Of a stretch of DNA of 64,000 nucleotides, positions 28,080 through 37,251 are shown one piece after another. Numbering within the stretch: the first letter of the stretch is position 1; every line of letters begins with the position of its first letter. The position numbers and the translations under genes are program-made. Below the pieces are notes generated by a model that made no database searches, was not told where the DNA came from, and saw nothing but the letters and a program-made list of their open reading frames with translations. The stretch is from Gammaproteobacteria bacterium. GTDB lineage: Bacteria; Pseudomonadota; Gammaproteobacteria; Nevskiales; Nevskiaceae. The stretch lies in contig JAPLSB010000021.1 in the NCBI GenBank assembly GCA_026398875.1, positions 248,001-312,000 on the forward strand, read 5' to 3'.

Positions 28080-30809
28080 GTGCCCACGCTCGACACGCCG
28101 ATTCCGGTTCCACGCCGCGACCTGATCTACCGGTTCGGCGACTGCTGCCTCGACAGCCGCTCGCTGGAACTGAGCGTGCGCGGGGCCCTGTCGCGGCTGG
28201 AGCCGAAGCCGCTGGAACTGCTGCTGTTCCTGCTTCGCCACCCTGGCGAAGTGGTCACCAAGGACGAGCTGCAGGATGGTGTGTGGCCGGGTCGCATCCT
28301 GTCGGAATCGGTGCTGACCAAGGCGGTGGCGCGGCTGCGCCAGGCGCTGGGCGACGAGCAGCAGGCGATCATCCGTACCGTCCACGGCTACGGCTACCGG
28401 CTGCTGGCGCCGGTCACCGTCGAAGTCGCATCGCCGATGACGGCCAGCGCGCCACAGCTGCAGCTGTCCGCGGGCGACACGTTGCCGCTGCGCCCGCACT
28501 GGACGCTCAGCGAACAGCTTGGCAGCGGCGGGCTCGGCGAAGTCTGGCTGGCGGTCCACAGCAAGACCGGCGAGCGACGGGTGTTCAAGTTCGCGCTCGA
28601 TGCCAGCGGCCTGACCGCGCTGAAACGCGAGATCACCCTGTTCCGCGTGCTCAAGGACACCTATGGCGAGCGCCCGGACCTGATCCGCCTGCTCGACTGG
28701 AACATCGACGAACCGCCGTATTTCATCGAAGCCGAATACGCGGCCGGCGGCGCATTGCCGCAGTGGGCCGAGGCACGCGGTGGTCTGAACAAGGTGCCGC
28801 TCGCCGAACGTCTGGAGCTGGTCGCGCAGGCCGCCGAGGCGCTTGCGGCGGCCCACGCGGCCGGCGTGCTGCACAAGGATCTGAAGCCGGCGAATTTGCT
28901 GATCGGCTTCGATACGGCCGGCCGGCCGCAGATCCGTATCGGCGATTTCGGCAGTGGCCGACTGATGGATCTGGCCCGCCTCGAACGGCTGGAAATCACC
29001 CGGCTCGGCTTCACCCGCATCGAGGGCGCTGCTGACGACGGCGACAGCAGCGGCACGCCGTTCTACTACGCGCCGGAGCTGCTCGCCGGTCAGCAGCCGA
29101 CCGTGCAGACCGATCTCTACGCGCTCGGCGTGGTGCTGTACCAGATGATCGTCGGCGATCTGAAACGACCGCTGACCGCCGGCTGGGAAGGCGACATCGC
29201 CGATCCGCTGCTGCGCGAGGATGTCGCCGCGGCGGCGGCCGGTCGCGGCGACAAACGCTTGACTGACGCGGCCGAACTCGCACGCCGCCTGCGCAGCCTG
29301 CCGCAGCGCGCCGCCCGCCAGGCCGCGGAAGCGGCGCGAATCGCCGAATCGGAGCGGCTGAATGCGCGTATCGCCCGCCTGCACGCAACCCGCCGCCGGC
29401 TGATTCCGCTGGCCGCCAGCCTGCTGATCGGTGTGATCGCCACCTCGATCATGGCCTGGCAGGCGAGCCAGGCGCGCGCGGTCGCCGAACTGGAAGCGGC
29501 CAAGGCACAGGCGATCAACCGCTTCGTCAACGAGGATCTGCTCAACGCCGCCAATCCGCTGCAGCGCCCGCCCGGCGCGCCGGAAGTGACGGTGCGGGCG
29601 GCGATCGATGCGGCGGCGACGGCGGTCGACAGCCGCTTCACCGGCCAGCCGGCGGTCGCCGCAACGGTGCTGACCACGCTCGGCGTGCTGCGTCACGAAT
29701 TCGGCGAGTACGACGCCGCCATTGCCCTGTTCGATCAGGCGATCGCGCGCGCGGAGTCGGCATCGGCGACGGCCGAGCGCGACAAGGCACGGCTCGAGCG
29801 CGCCGCGGTGCTGATCTCCGCTGATCGCGAGGCCGAAGCGGTGGCCGCGCTCGAAGGCCTGCTCGCCGATCAGCGCCAGCAGCCGGTCGCCGCGCTCGAA
29901 ACCCGGCTACGCCTGCTCGAAGCGCAGTCCCGGCAGGGCAGCGATCCGACCTTTGTCGATCCGCTGGCGGCACTGCGCAGCGATGCCGACCGGCTGCTCG
30001 GCGAACCGAACTGGATCGCCGGCGAGGCCGGTGGCCTGATCGCCAGCATCCATCGCATCGCGGGCGTACCGGCGCGCGGGGCGGAGGATGCCCGCCGCGC
30101 CTACACGGCGCTCAGTGCGGTCCTCGGTGCCGATCACCCGACGACGCTGAAAGTGCAGGTCACCCTCGCGCACAGCCTCGACGCGCTCGGCGAGAAGGAT
30201 GCCGCGGTCAGCGCGCTGCGCGATGCCTTCGAGCGGATTCGGGCGCGCTTCGGTGCCACCGGCACGGACACCCTGCATGTGCAGAACGAATACGGCTTCG
30301 TGCTGAACCTGCAAGGACGTTACGCGGACGGAGAAGCGGTGTTCGCCGATCTGGTTGCTCGCCACGAGCAGCGCGGCAACGCCCGCAGCTTCGACATCAC
30401 CGCGCCGCTGGCGAATCTTGCCAACGCCCGTTTGCAGCTTGGCCGGCCGGCGGAGGCGCTGCCGCTGATCGAACGCGGTCTTGCGGTGCTGGAAGGGCTG
30501 CCTGAAACGCAGCCGATTCGGGCCGTGATCCTGCGTCGCCTGCAGGCCGAGAGCCTGCTGGCGCTGAAGCGGCCCGATGATGCCGCGCGCGCCCTTGATG
30601 CCGGCGAAGCGTCAGCCTTGGCGCTGCCGGAAACCGATCTGCGCCGCCTGGCGCTACAGGGCGCGCGCGGCCGCTGGCTGCTGGCGATTGGCAACAGGGC
30701 GGCCGGCGAGCGGCTGCTCGATCAGGCGATCGCCGCGCTGCGCAAGCAGATCAAGGACCAGCACCCGCTGCTCGATCCGTTGATCGCGGCGCGGGCGTCG
30801 TCGACGTGA
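28080..30809 (+). CDS. OmpR-type winged helix - Ser/Thr kinase - TM - TPR fusion
   Basis: The 909-residue protein joins a DNA-binding OmpR/PhoB-type winged helix (about residues 15-105, ending G-Y-G-Y-R-L-L) to a Hanks-type kinase (about 140-400). A single membrane segment (about 441-460) and a long TPR region follow. The kinase looks active: glycine loop G-S-G-G-L-G-E-V, Lys170, H-K-D-L-K-P-A-N with Asp267, D-F-G at 289-291 and Y-Y-A-P-E-L. A membrane-held DNA-binding kinase with outward-facing TPRs would sense envelope signals. The GTG at 28080 is the only suitable start; no strong ribosome site is seen. The 3' end overlaps the convergent hydrolase gene by 59 bases. Confidence 0.85.
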   Translation: MPTLDTPIPVPRRDLIYRFGDCCLDSRSLELSVRGALSRLEPKPLELLLFLLRHPGEVVTKDELQDGVWPGRILSESVLTKAVARLRQALGDEQQAIIRTVHGYGYRLLAPVTVEVASPMTASAPQLQLSAGDTLPLRPHWTLSEQLGSGGLGEVWLAVHSKTGERRVFKFALDASGLTALKREITLFRVLKDTYGERPDLIRLLDWNIDEPPYFIEAEYAAGGALPQWAEARGGLNKVPLAERLELVAQAAEALAAAHAAGVLHKDLKPANLLIGFDTAGRPQIRIGDFGSGRLMDLARLERLEITRLGFTRIEGAADDGDSSGTPFYYAPELLAGQQPTVQTDLYALGVVLYQMIVGDLKRPLTAGWEGDIADPLLREDVAAAAAGRGDKRLTDAAELARRLRSLPQRAARQAAEAARIAESERLNARIARLHATRRRLIPLAASLLIGVIATSIMAWQASQARAVAELEAAKAQAINRFVNEDLLNAANPLQRPPGAPEVTVRAAIDAAATAVDSRFTGQPAVAATVLTTLGVLRHEFGEYDAAIALFDQAIARAESASATAERDKARLERAAVLISADREAEAVAALEGLLADQRQQPVAALETRLRLLEAQSRQGSDPTFVDPLAALRSDADRLLGEPNWIAGEAGGLIASIHRIAGVPARGAEDARRAYTALSAVLGADHPTTLKVQVTLAHSLDALGEKDAAVSALRDAFERIRARFGATGTDTLHVQNEYGFVLNLQGRYADGEAVFADLVARHEQRGNARSFDITAPLANLANARLQLGRPAEALPLIERGLAVLEGLPETQPIRAVILRRLQAESLLALKRPDDAARALDAGEASALALPETDLRRLALQGARGRWLLAIGNRAAGERLLDQAIAALRKQIKDQHPLLDPLIAARASST

Positions 30810-31698
30810 ATGGCGGCTGGCCCGGCGGCGCTTCGGCGGCCGTGACCCGGCCCAGGTCATCGAGCAGCCGGGCCCGCAGGTCGGCCCGGCGAACGGCATC
30901 GATGTGCTGGCCACCCGGCACGCGCCACAGCGTTTTCGGCTCGCGCGCCTGTTCGTAGAGCTGTTCCGAATGGTGCAGCGGCACCACCGCATCGCGCTCG
31001 CCATGGATCAGCAGCAGCGGAATCGGGCTGATCCGGTCGACCACCGGCAGCGGCGACCAGACGTCGGACACCAGCAGCGACAGCGGCCATTGCAGCAGCC
31101 AGGTCAGCCAAGCTTCCGCAAGCTTTTCGCGCGCGATGCCTCGATAGCTCGCAAAGCCGCTGTCGGCGATCACCGCAGCGATCCGGCTGCGCGTGGCGGC
31201 ATCGGCGCGGGCCACCAGGTTGATCGCGACCGCGGCACCGAGGCTCTGGCCGTAGACGATCACCGGGCCGCCGGCGTCGCCATCGCGGGCAATCAGCCAG
31301 CGCAACGCCAGCATCGCGTCATCGTGCAGGCGATCGACGCTGGCGCTGCCTTCGGAGCGGCCATAGCCGCGATAGTCGAGCGCCAGCACGGCATACCCCT
31401 GCGCGGGCAGCCAGGCCACTGCACTGATGTGGCTGCTGAGGTTCTCGGCATTGCCGTGCAGGAACAGGATCGTCGCGCGTGGCGCCGTGCGGGTCGGCAG
31501 CCATTGCGCGTGCAGCCGCAGGCCGTCCGGCGTCGCGAGCCAGATGTCTTCGGTCGGCGTGCCGGGGCCGCGCCCGCCGAAGTAGGTCTTGTGATCCGGC
31601 TGCAGGAACAGCGAGGTGCAGCCGCACAGCACAGCCGCGAGCGCGAGCAGCGAGATACGTCGAAACCCGTGGTGCAAGCGGTGCAAGAGTCGCGGCAT
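30751..31698 (-). CDS. alpha/beta hydrolase lipoprotein
   Basis: The 315-residue protein has a signal ending in L-C-G-C, so it is probably a lipoprotein. The mature part is an alpha/beta hydrolase: oxyanion region F-L-H-G-N-A-E-N, D-Y-R-G-Y-G-R-S, nucleophile elbow Y-G-Q-S-L-G, then H-G-E-R-D-A-V-V and G-G-Q-H-I-D-A supplying Asp and His. This resembles the BEM46/serine aminopeptidase-like group; the substrate is unknown. The ATG at 31698 and a GTG at 31707 are both possible starts. It lies 18 bp after the DUF4105 gene on the same strand, so the two probably form an operon. Confidence 0.8.
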   Translation of the reverse strand: MPRLLHRLHHGFRRISLLALAAVLCGCTSLFLQPDHKTYFGGRGPGTPTEDIWLATPDGLRLHAQWLPTRTAPRATILFLHGNAENLSSHISAVAWLPAQGYAVLALDYRGYGRSEGSASVDRLHDDAMLALRWLIARDGDAGGPVIVYGQSLGAAVAINLVARADAATRSRIAAVIADSGFASYRGIAREKLAEAWLTWLLQWPLSLLVSDVWSPLPVVDRISPIPLLLIHGERDAVVPLHHSEQLYEQAREPKTLWRVPGGQHIDAVRRADLRARLLDDLGRVTAAEAPPGQPPFTSTTPAPRSTDRAAGAGP

Positions 31699-31716
31699 CG
31701 GGTGCACTGAAAGGCG

Positions 31717-33594
31717 TCAGTAGTAGTGCAGGTAACGCAGGCCGATCGCGAATTCCTCGCGCGGCTGCTGATCGCGCCACAGCAGTTCCAGATGCAGCGC
31801 CTGCTGGCGCGACAGCTGCAGGTTCTGGCGCAGCGCGGCGCGCAGCCGGGTGTCGCCGTTGGCGAACTGCTCGGCGCCGAGATCGGCATTGAGCGTCAGC
31901 GCGCCGTGGCCAACGAGCAGGCCGGCGCGGACGCCGAGCGCTGGCTGCACCGGGTCGCGGAAGCCGGTGTTGTATTCGAGCCGGCCGGTCGCCAGGCCGT
32001 ACAGCCGGGCATCGCCCCACAGGGCCTGGGTCATGCCGGCGCCGCCGTTGACGTGCACGACGCGCCGCTCGCGGCCCTCGGTCCATTGCCGTTCGACACC
32101 GGTCATCACCGACCACGACAGCGGCTTGAAGAAGCGATCACGCGGGCTCAGCGACAGGATGTCGATGACATCGAACCGCTGGATGTCGGGGCGGCCGCGG
32201 TCGCTGATCCGCAGGTCGAGATTGCCGAGGTTGATCTGCGCCCCGCGCGGAAAGCCGTTGCGGTTCTCCTCGAGGCTGTGCAGCGACAGTCGCAGGCCCA
32301 GCGTCAGATAGTCGCGGTCGTTCTCGCGCCAGCCGCCGACCGCCAGCCGGCGGCTGCCGTGGCTGGCATCCGGCGCGCTGGCGGGGTCGGGCTGCGGCTC
32401 GGGTGGCGGCAGCGCGCCGGCCTCGGCCTTCAGCGCCTGCAGCAGCCGGAAGCTGCGCTCGGCCACGGCCGGGTCGCGTGCCGGGCCTGTCTGCCGGAAG
32501 CGCAGGTACTTGTAGGCGGCGTCGATCAGCCGCGCCCGGGTCGCCGGCGGCAACGCCTGCACGCCGTCCGAATCGATCGCTTCGGCGTGCTGCCCGAGCG
32601 TGACGACGGCCTCGTGCAGATCGTCCGGAAGGGCATCGAGGCGCTGGCGCAGCACGGTGCCCTGTGACGGCCGGAAGGTCTTGCCGCGCATCAGGCCGGC
32701 GTTCTGCACGGCGCGCACGGTATCGATCGGAATCGCGGTCAGTGGAAAGCCGCTGGTCAGATCCAGCCCGGGACGGGCGACTTCCAGCAGTTCGAGAATC
32801 CGGTACGAGCAGTTCTCGTCGAAGAAGTAGTAGGCGAAGCGGATGTTGCGCAGTGCCCACAGATGCTGGATCAGCCGTTCGGTCTCGTCGGCATCGAGAT
32901 TCAGCGGGTACTCCCAGATATCGCGGTTCTCGTCGCGGTTGTACTCGCGAATCTTCTTGTAGTACTGGTCGACCTCGAACTGCCCCGGATAGCCGCCGGT
33001 GAGGCCCTTGAACGCGTAGAACAGGCCGTTGTCGCGGGCATCGACGACCGCGCCGAAATTGACCGCGAACGACAGGTATTCCGCACCGTCCGCGTCATCG
33101 CCGGCGTCGAGCCGCAGCAGCGTGTGGCCGAACATCGATGACGGGCTGTTGAGGTAGTACGACGGGAAGATCAGCACCGCCTGCCGCGCCTGGACCTTTG
33201 AGCGGAACTCGCGATATGCGGCGCAGTCCGGCTGCGGCAGATCGACAAGATCCAGCTCGCTACGCAGCCAGGCCAGTCGTGCCACGAAGCGGCACTGGGC
33301 GTGCGCGTCACCGGAATCGGCGGGTGCTCGCAGCGCCGCCAGCGTGGCGTCGAGCTCGGCGCGCGGATCGTCGGCACCGCCGGCCGCCAGGAAGAACGCC
33401 GGATCATCGGCCTGACTGTGCCAGTGGCCGGGACGCAGTCCGGGCTTGTAGTGCAGCAGCTTCAGCCATTCGGCGCGTTGCCAGAGCGACTTCGCGTCCG
33501 CCTGCGCCTGTGCCGGATCAAGCGCACGGCCCGGAGCAGGGAACAGCAGCCAGACAGCGACGAGGATCGGGACGAGCGTGCGCAGGACGGGCAT
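31717..33594 (-). CDS. DUF4105 (Lnb N-terminal periplasmic domain) protein
   Basis: The 625-residue protein has a signal peptide and then the DUF4105 domain. Typical segments are F-P-S-Y-Y-L-N-S-P-S-S-M-F-G-H-T near residue 140, F-K-G-L-T-G-G-Y-P-G, and N-I-R-F-A-Y-Y-F-F-D-E-N-C-S near residue 250. The C-terminal third, after a Pro-rich linker near residue 400, looks like a beta-barrel or outer-membrane-type domain ending in L-H-Y-Y. The family sits in the envelope and is often annotated as conserved periplasmic; its enzymatic role is not settled. It precedes the lipoprotein hydrolase and follows the DUF3015 gene. Confidence 0.85.
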   Translation of the reverse strand: MPVLRTLVPILVAVWLLFPAPGRALDPAQAQADAKSLWQRAEWLKLLHYKPGLRPGHWHSQADDPAFFLAAGGADDPRAELDATLAALRAPADSGDAHAQCRFVARLAWLRSELDLVDLPQPDCAAYREFRSKVQARQAVLIFPSYYLNSPSSMFGHTLLRLDAGDDADGAEYLSFAVNFGAVVDARDNGLFYAFKGLTGGYPGQFEVDQYYKKIREYNRDENRDIWEYPLNLDADETERLIQHLWALRNIRFAYYFFDENCSYRILELLEVARPGLDLTSGFPLTAIPIDTVRAVQNAGLMRGKTFRPSQGTVLRQRLDALPDDLHEAVVTLGQHAEAIDSDGVQALPPATRARLIDAAYKYLRFRQTGPARDPAVAERSFRLLQALKAEAGALPPPEPQPDPASAPDASHGSRRLAVGGWRENDRDYLTLGLRLSLHSLEENRNGFPRGAQINLGNLDLRISDRGRPDIQRFDVIDILSLSPRDRFFKPLSWSVMTGVERQWTEGRERRVVHVNGGAGMTQALWGDARLYGLATGRLEYNTGFRDPVQPALGVRAGLLVGHGALTLNADLGAEQFANGDTRLRAALRQNLQLSRQQALHLELLWRDQQPREEFAIGLRYLHYY

Positions 33595-33625
33595 CGAGGC
33601 GAGATGGATGGCGCTGGAAACAACG

Positions 33626-33654
33626 AGGCCCGGCATCGTGACGATGCCGGGCCT
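33626..33654 (-). terminator. hairpin terminator after the DUF3015 gene
   Basis: AGGCCCGGCATCG (33626-33638) and its exact reverse complement (33642-33654) form a 13-base stem with a three-base loop. Read on the minus strand it is followed by CGTTGTTTCC, a weak T-rich tail. It lies between the DUF3015 and DUF4105 genes and probably limits read-through. Confidence 0.75.
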
Positions 33655-33698
33655 GTGGAGGCTGCGGCGCGGTCGCCCGAAGGCGGCCGCACGAAGGC

Positions 33699-34175
33699 TC
33701 AGCTCACGTACTTGGCGAACTGGGCATCCGACTTCATCAGCGTTTCCAGCTTCGAGGCGACGTCATCGGCGGTGACGTTCTCGCTCGGGAACAGCACCGA
33801 GAAATTGCGATGGGCCAGCGAGGCGAAGGCGGCACGATCTTCCTTCGGCACGCCGTAGGCCACGGCGACGGCGTTCAGCGCCTGGCCGTCACCGGCGGCG
33901 ACATCGGCCGAGAACTCGTCGAACAGCGCCGACACCATCTTCTTGCCGCCGTAGGTCAGCTTGCCGTCAACCGAGCAGCCGTTGGTGCCCGAGGTCATGC
34001 CGAACGTGGCGTTGCCCGAGGTGCCGTTGGTGGTGGTGGCGAGGAAATGCGGGCCGATGCCGGACTGGCCTTCGAACAGCATGTTGCCCCAGCCGCAGTT
34101 CGGGCCGCCGGGGGCGTCGGCGAAAGCGATCGACGATGCGGCCAGCAGTGCTGCGCCGATGAGCAGATTCTTCAT
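33699..34175 (-). CDS. DUF3015 family exported protein
   Basis: The 158-residue protein has a signal peptide cut after A-F-A and a mature part beginning with a C-G-W-G-N-M-L-F segment, both typical of DUF3015. The family is small, periplasmic and of unknown function. A GGAG site seven bases before the ATG at 34175 supports this start over an ATG two codons upstream. In my recollection DUF3015 genes often neighbour DUF4105 genes, as here, which hints at a shared envelope role. A strong hairpin follows the stop. Confidence 0.85.
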   Translation of the reverse strand: MKNLLIGAALLAASSIAFADAPGGPNCGWGNMLFEGQSGIGPHFLATTTNGTSGNATFGMTSGTNGCSVDGKLTYGGKKMVSALFDEFSADVAAGDGQALNAVAVAYGVPKEDRAAFASLAHRNFSVLFPSENVTADDVASKLETLMKSDAQFAKYVS

Positions 34176-34348
34176 TGTCATTCTCCTGGTAGTTGTTGTT
34201 GTCGAGTAATCGGATTCGCGCCGTAATCCGCGTCCGGATGGTATGCCGGCCGTCGCGACAAGCTCAAGCCGCCGCACCGGCGCTGACGGCGGCTTCCGTG
34301 CGCTGGCGCAAGTCCGGCCGTGCCGATCGCGCGCACCGAGGCTGCGGG

Positions 34349-36988
34349 TCAGTTGCCGAGCTTGATGCCCGCCGCAAAGCGGTTCGACGCCGAGCCCGAT
34401 CCAGTACCCCCGCCGCTGAAGCAGTAGACGGCCACGCTGTAGCGACCGGGTGGCAGTACACCGCTGCGGCCGCCTTGCTCGGGAAAAGCGTCGTAGGCCG
34501 TCACGCCCTGCCTTGCGCCAAACAGGAACGGCGCGCCGGCGCGGCGTCTATCGTTCGGGCTCCTGAAGAAGTTGAGCACGCGCTCGTTGTAGAAGGCCTC
34601 GGCGGAGGTTGCCGGGAACAGGCTTCCGTCGGGATCGGCAATGATCGCGAAGAACGCATTGGCACCGGCAAAGTCGACGGACTCCAGTGCCGGTTCGAGG
34701 TTCACGACATACGGGACGGTCGCGCCTGCCGGCACCTCGAACGCCACGACCGTCGCCGAATCCGCAGTGGCGAAATCGACGCCGCTGACGCGCGTGATGC
34801 TGGCACTGCCCGAGCAGTTCACGGCAAGACTGGAAAAACCGCCGGCACTGCCGCCGGGCAGATCAAGGCTTGAGGCGCTGTCGGCCGACGTGTTGATGCC
34901 GGTCACCGGTCCGGGATCGACCGCGTATCGATCCTGCAGCGGCAGGCCCTGCGAATCCCGGATCTGCAGATCGAACGCCGCAGGTTCGCAGTTCTGCCCG
35001 CGCGGGCAGCGCGTTGCACTCGGCACGCTGTCGACGCGGGCCCGCAGCAGCCGCACGGCACCGGTTGGCGGCGGTGCATTGGCGAGTTCGATCGACAGCA
35101 CATCGAACGGCAGCAGCCGAGTGACCACGAAGGCATGAAGCTCCGTGCTTCGGCCCGCGCTCGTTGCAGGCCAGCGGATGTTGAACTCCCGCTGTCCTTC
35201 GACTGCGATCACGCGCGCCACTTCGCGCAGGCCGCCGGCATTGCGCATCAGCACGATTTCGCCCACGTTGTAGAGACCGAGGAAGGCGGTGCGGTCGGCA
35301 TCGAGCGTCACCGCGAAGTTCACGACGTCGCCGGCGACGAATTCCGCCTTGTCGGCACGCATCAAGCCGGTCGGTGATTCGGCGATGTCGGTGCTGATTT
35401 CCAGCACTTCGTCACCAACCGCGACCACGCCGAGGATGTTCAGCACTTTCTCGATGTCGTCGCCGAAGCCGGCGAACGCCTTCAGCACGACCTTGTAGTT
35501 CGAACTGAAGTCGGCGACCGCGATCTGCGTCGCTGGCGGGGCGGCCTTGATTTCCAGCTTCGGCCCGGCCTTGAACTCGAACGCTTCGAAGCGCAGCGAG
35601 TTCAGGAATGGATTGCCGACATCGCCTTCGGCATAGAGGAAGCCCGTGAAGTCCGGTTCGACGCGGAAGTCCTCGATCGCCGGCACATCGACGGTCGGGG
35701 TATTGGTGCTGGTGAAATCGGTGATTTCGCCGAGGAAGCCGCATTCCGCGTCGCAGGCCAGACCGGTCACCGCTTTCGCTCGGGTGACGCTGCTGTAGCC
35801 CGCCTTCACTTGCGCGACGGTGACCTTGCCCGCCAGTTCAAAGCCGATGCCCACCGGCACCAGCCCGCCGATCACCAGCGATACCGCGCCACCAATCGGG
35901 ACGCGGTAGACCACCAATTCGGCCTTGCACTCGACCTTGCCTTCAAAAGCGACGGTTGCGGCGACCGCCGCTTCGAGCCGCATCGTCGAGTCGACCGAAA
36001 CCGCGAAGCGCTTGATCTCGCCGCCCGGCGTTCGCCGAATCTGCAGACGCGGCGACAGATCCAGATCGAAGCTGGGCAGCGTTTCGAACACGAACGGCGG
36101 CGCGGCGCCGGGCCCGAGGCCGGCGCCATTCACTTCACCTTCGCAGCCTTGGTCGAACGCAAAGGTGCCGGCCGGCGTGGCGACATCGGCGGTCTGCAGG
36201 TTGTTGCGCGTTTTCGGCACGAAGCGGAATTTCGTGCCGGTGCGGCTCACGTCATAGGCGGCGGTGATGGTTTCGGGCACCGTGAACTCGGCCTGCGACA
36301 GGTCGAAGTCCTGATCGATGTCGAGCCCGGGGAACAGTTCGGGGATCGGCGCAAGCTTGAGCGTGATCTCGACGCCGCCGGCGACGTCCCGCGTCGCGAC
36401 GACGCGCCCGGCGACGGGCTGCGAGCCGGTGCCGGCCATCAGCGTGCCGATCGCCGGTGCCGCAATGCCGCTGACCACCACGCTGTAGGTGTTGTCGAGA
36501 TCGGGCACCGCGGTTGGCGTGGATTCCACCGGACCGCGCACGATTTGCGTGTCATCGACGAGGATCGTGCCGGGGCCGACGCTGCTGATCACCGCCAGCA
36601 TCGGGGTCGAGCGGATATTGCCGGCTGACGCGACGATCAGGCTGGAGCCGCTGTTGGTCCTTGCGGTTGCCACGCCGGTGCTGCCGACGGCGACGTCACC
36701 TTCGTCGTTCGACGACCAGGTCACCGGCACATCGAGCACCGCGCCATCCGCTGCCGTCACGCGTGCCGTCAGCTGGCGTGTCTGGTCTCGCTCGGTGAAC
36801 AGCAGGCCGGTCTGCACGATGTCGACCCGAGCGACGGTCGGCGCGGGCGGGCTCGGTGGCGGCGGGTTGGCCGGCGCTGGCGTCACCGGGCCGGGCCCAG
36901 TGCCATCGCAGGCCGACAGCACGACGCCGAGCGCCAGTGACCAGAGCCAGCGGATGGGCCGGCGGGAATGCGGGGAGCGTGTGGACAT
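34349..36988 (-). CDS. large lipoprotein with Ig-like domain
   Basis: The 879-residue protein has a signal ending in L-S-A-C, giving a lipoprotein with a Pro-rich linker. A bacterial Ig-like (Big_2 type) domain follows at about residues 50-135, recognised from V-T-W-S-S-N-D-E-G and G-V-A-T-A-R-T. The rest is beta-rich with many Gly, Asp and Ser residues and several cysteine pairs near residues 280, 350 and 410. No enzymatic motif was found. It is probably a surface or periplasmic binding protein. The ATG at 36988 gives the natural lipobox distance. It is divergent from the membrane protein gene at 37252. Confidence 0.65.
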   Translation of the reverse strand: MSTRSPHSRRPIRWLWSLALGVVLSACDGTGPGPVTPAPANPPPPSPPAPTVARVDIVQTGLLFTERDQTRQLTARVTAADGAVLDVPVTWSSNDEGDVAVGSTGVATARTNSGSSLIVASAGNIRSTPMLAVISSVGPGTILVDDTQIVRGPVESTPTAVPDLDNTYSVVVSGIAAPAIGTLMAGTGSQPVAGRVVATRDVAGGVEITLKLAPIPELFPGLDIDQDFDLSQAEFTVPETITAAYDVSRTGTKFRFVPKTRNNLQTADVATPAGTFAFDQGCEGEVNGAGLGPGAAPPFVFETLPSFDLDLSPRLQIRRTPGGEIKRFAVSVDSTMRLEAAVAATVAFEGKVECKAELVVYRVPIGGAVSLVIGGLVPVGIGFELAGKVTVAQVKAGYSSVTRAKAVTGLACDAECGFLGEITDFTSTNTPTVDVPAIEDFRVEPDFTGFLYAEGDVGNPFLNSLRFEAFEFKAGPKLEIKAAPPATQIAVADFSSNYKVVLKAFAGFGDDIEKVLNILGVVAVGDEVLEISTDIAESPTGLMRADKAEFVAGDVVNFAVTLDADRTAFLGLYNVGEIVLMRNAGGLREVARVIAVEGQREFNIRWPATSAGRSTELHAFVVTRLLPFDVLSIELANAPPPTGAVRLLRARVDSVPSATRCPRGQNCEPAAFDLQIRDSQGLPLQDRYAVDPGPVTGINTSADSASSLDLPGGSAGGFSSLAVNCSGSASITRVSGVDFATADSATVVAFEVPAGATVPYVVNLEPALESVDFAGANAFFAIIADPDGSLFPATSAEAFYNERVLNFFRSPNDRRRAGAPFLFGARQGVTAYDAFPEQGGRSGVLPPGRYSVAVYCFSGGGTGSGSASNRFAAGIKLGN

Positions 36989-37074
36989 GCTGACGACCTG
37001 ACGGTGGGGTGTGCCTGAACGGTGCACCGGCCGACATCTGCAATCCTGACGAAATTCCGACCATTTCCCGACCG

Positions 37075-37088
37075 CTGCCGATCGGCAG
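37075..37088. promoter_or_regulatory. 14-bp perfect palindrome in a divergent region
   Basis: CTGCCGATCGGCAG is perfectly self-complementary and lies between the large lipoprotein gene and the membrane protein gene, 86 bp from one start and 163 bp from the other. It looks like a dimeric repressor site; the regulator is unknown. Confidence 0.35.
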
Positions 37089-37251
37089 GAGTCGGCAGGA
37101 ATGGGGGGCGGTCCGTCGTGCCGATCCGCCGGTTCCGGGCTGGCAACGCGTGCGCCGCGCTGCCTACACTGGCCTCAAGCGGTGCGCGAGATGCCGCCAG
37201 CCCGGCCGTCGGCGTGCCAGCGGGCTTTTCAACGGCGGTCCGCCTGGGGAA

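Noticed and set aside
27951..29696. upstream extension of the photolyase frame
   Set aside because: It lies antisense to the kinase fusion and lacks any motif; the photolyase start at 27950 matches the family.
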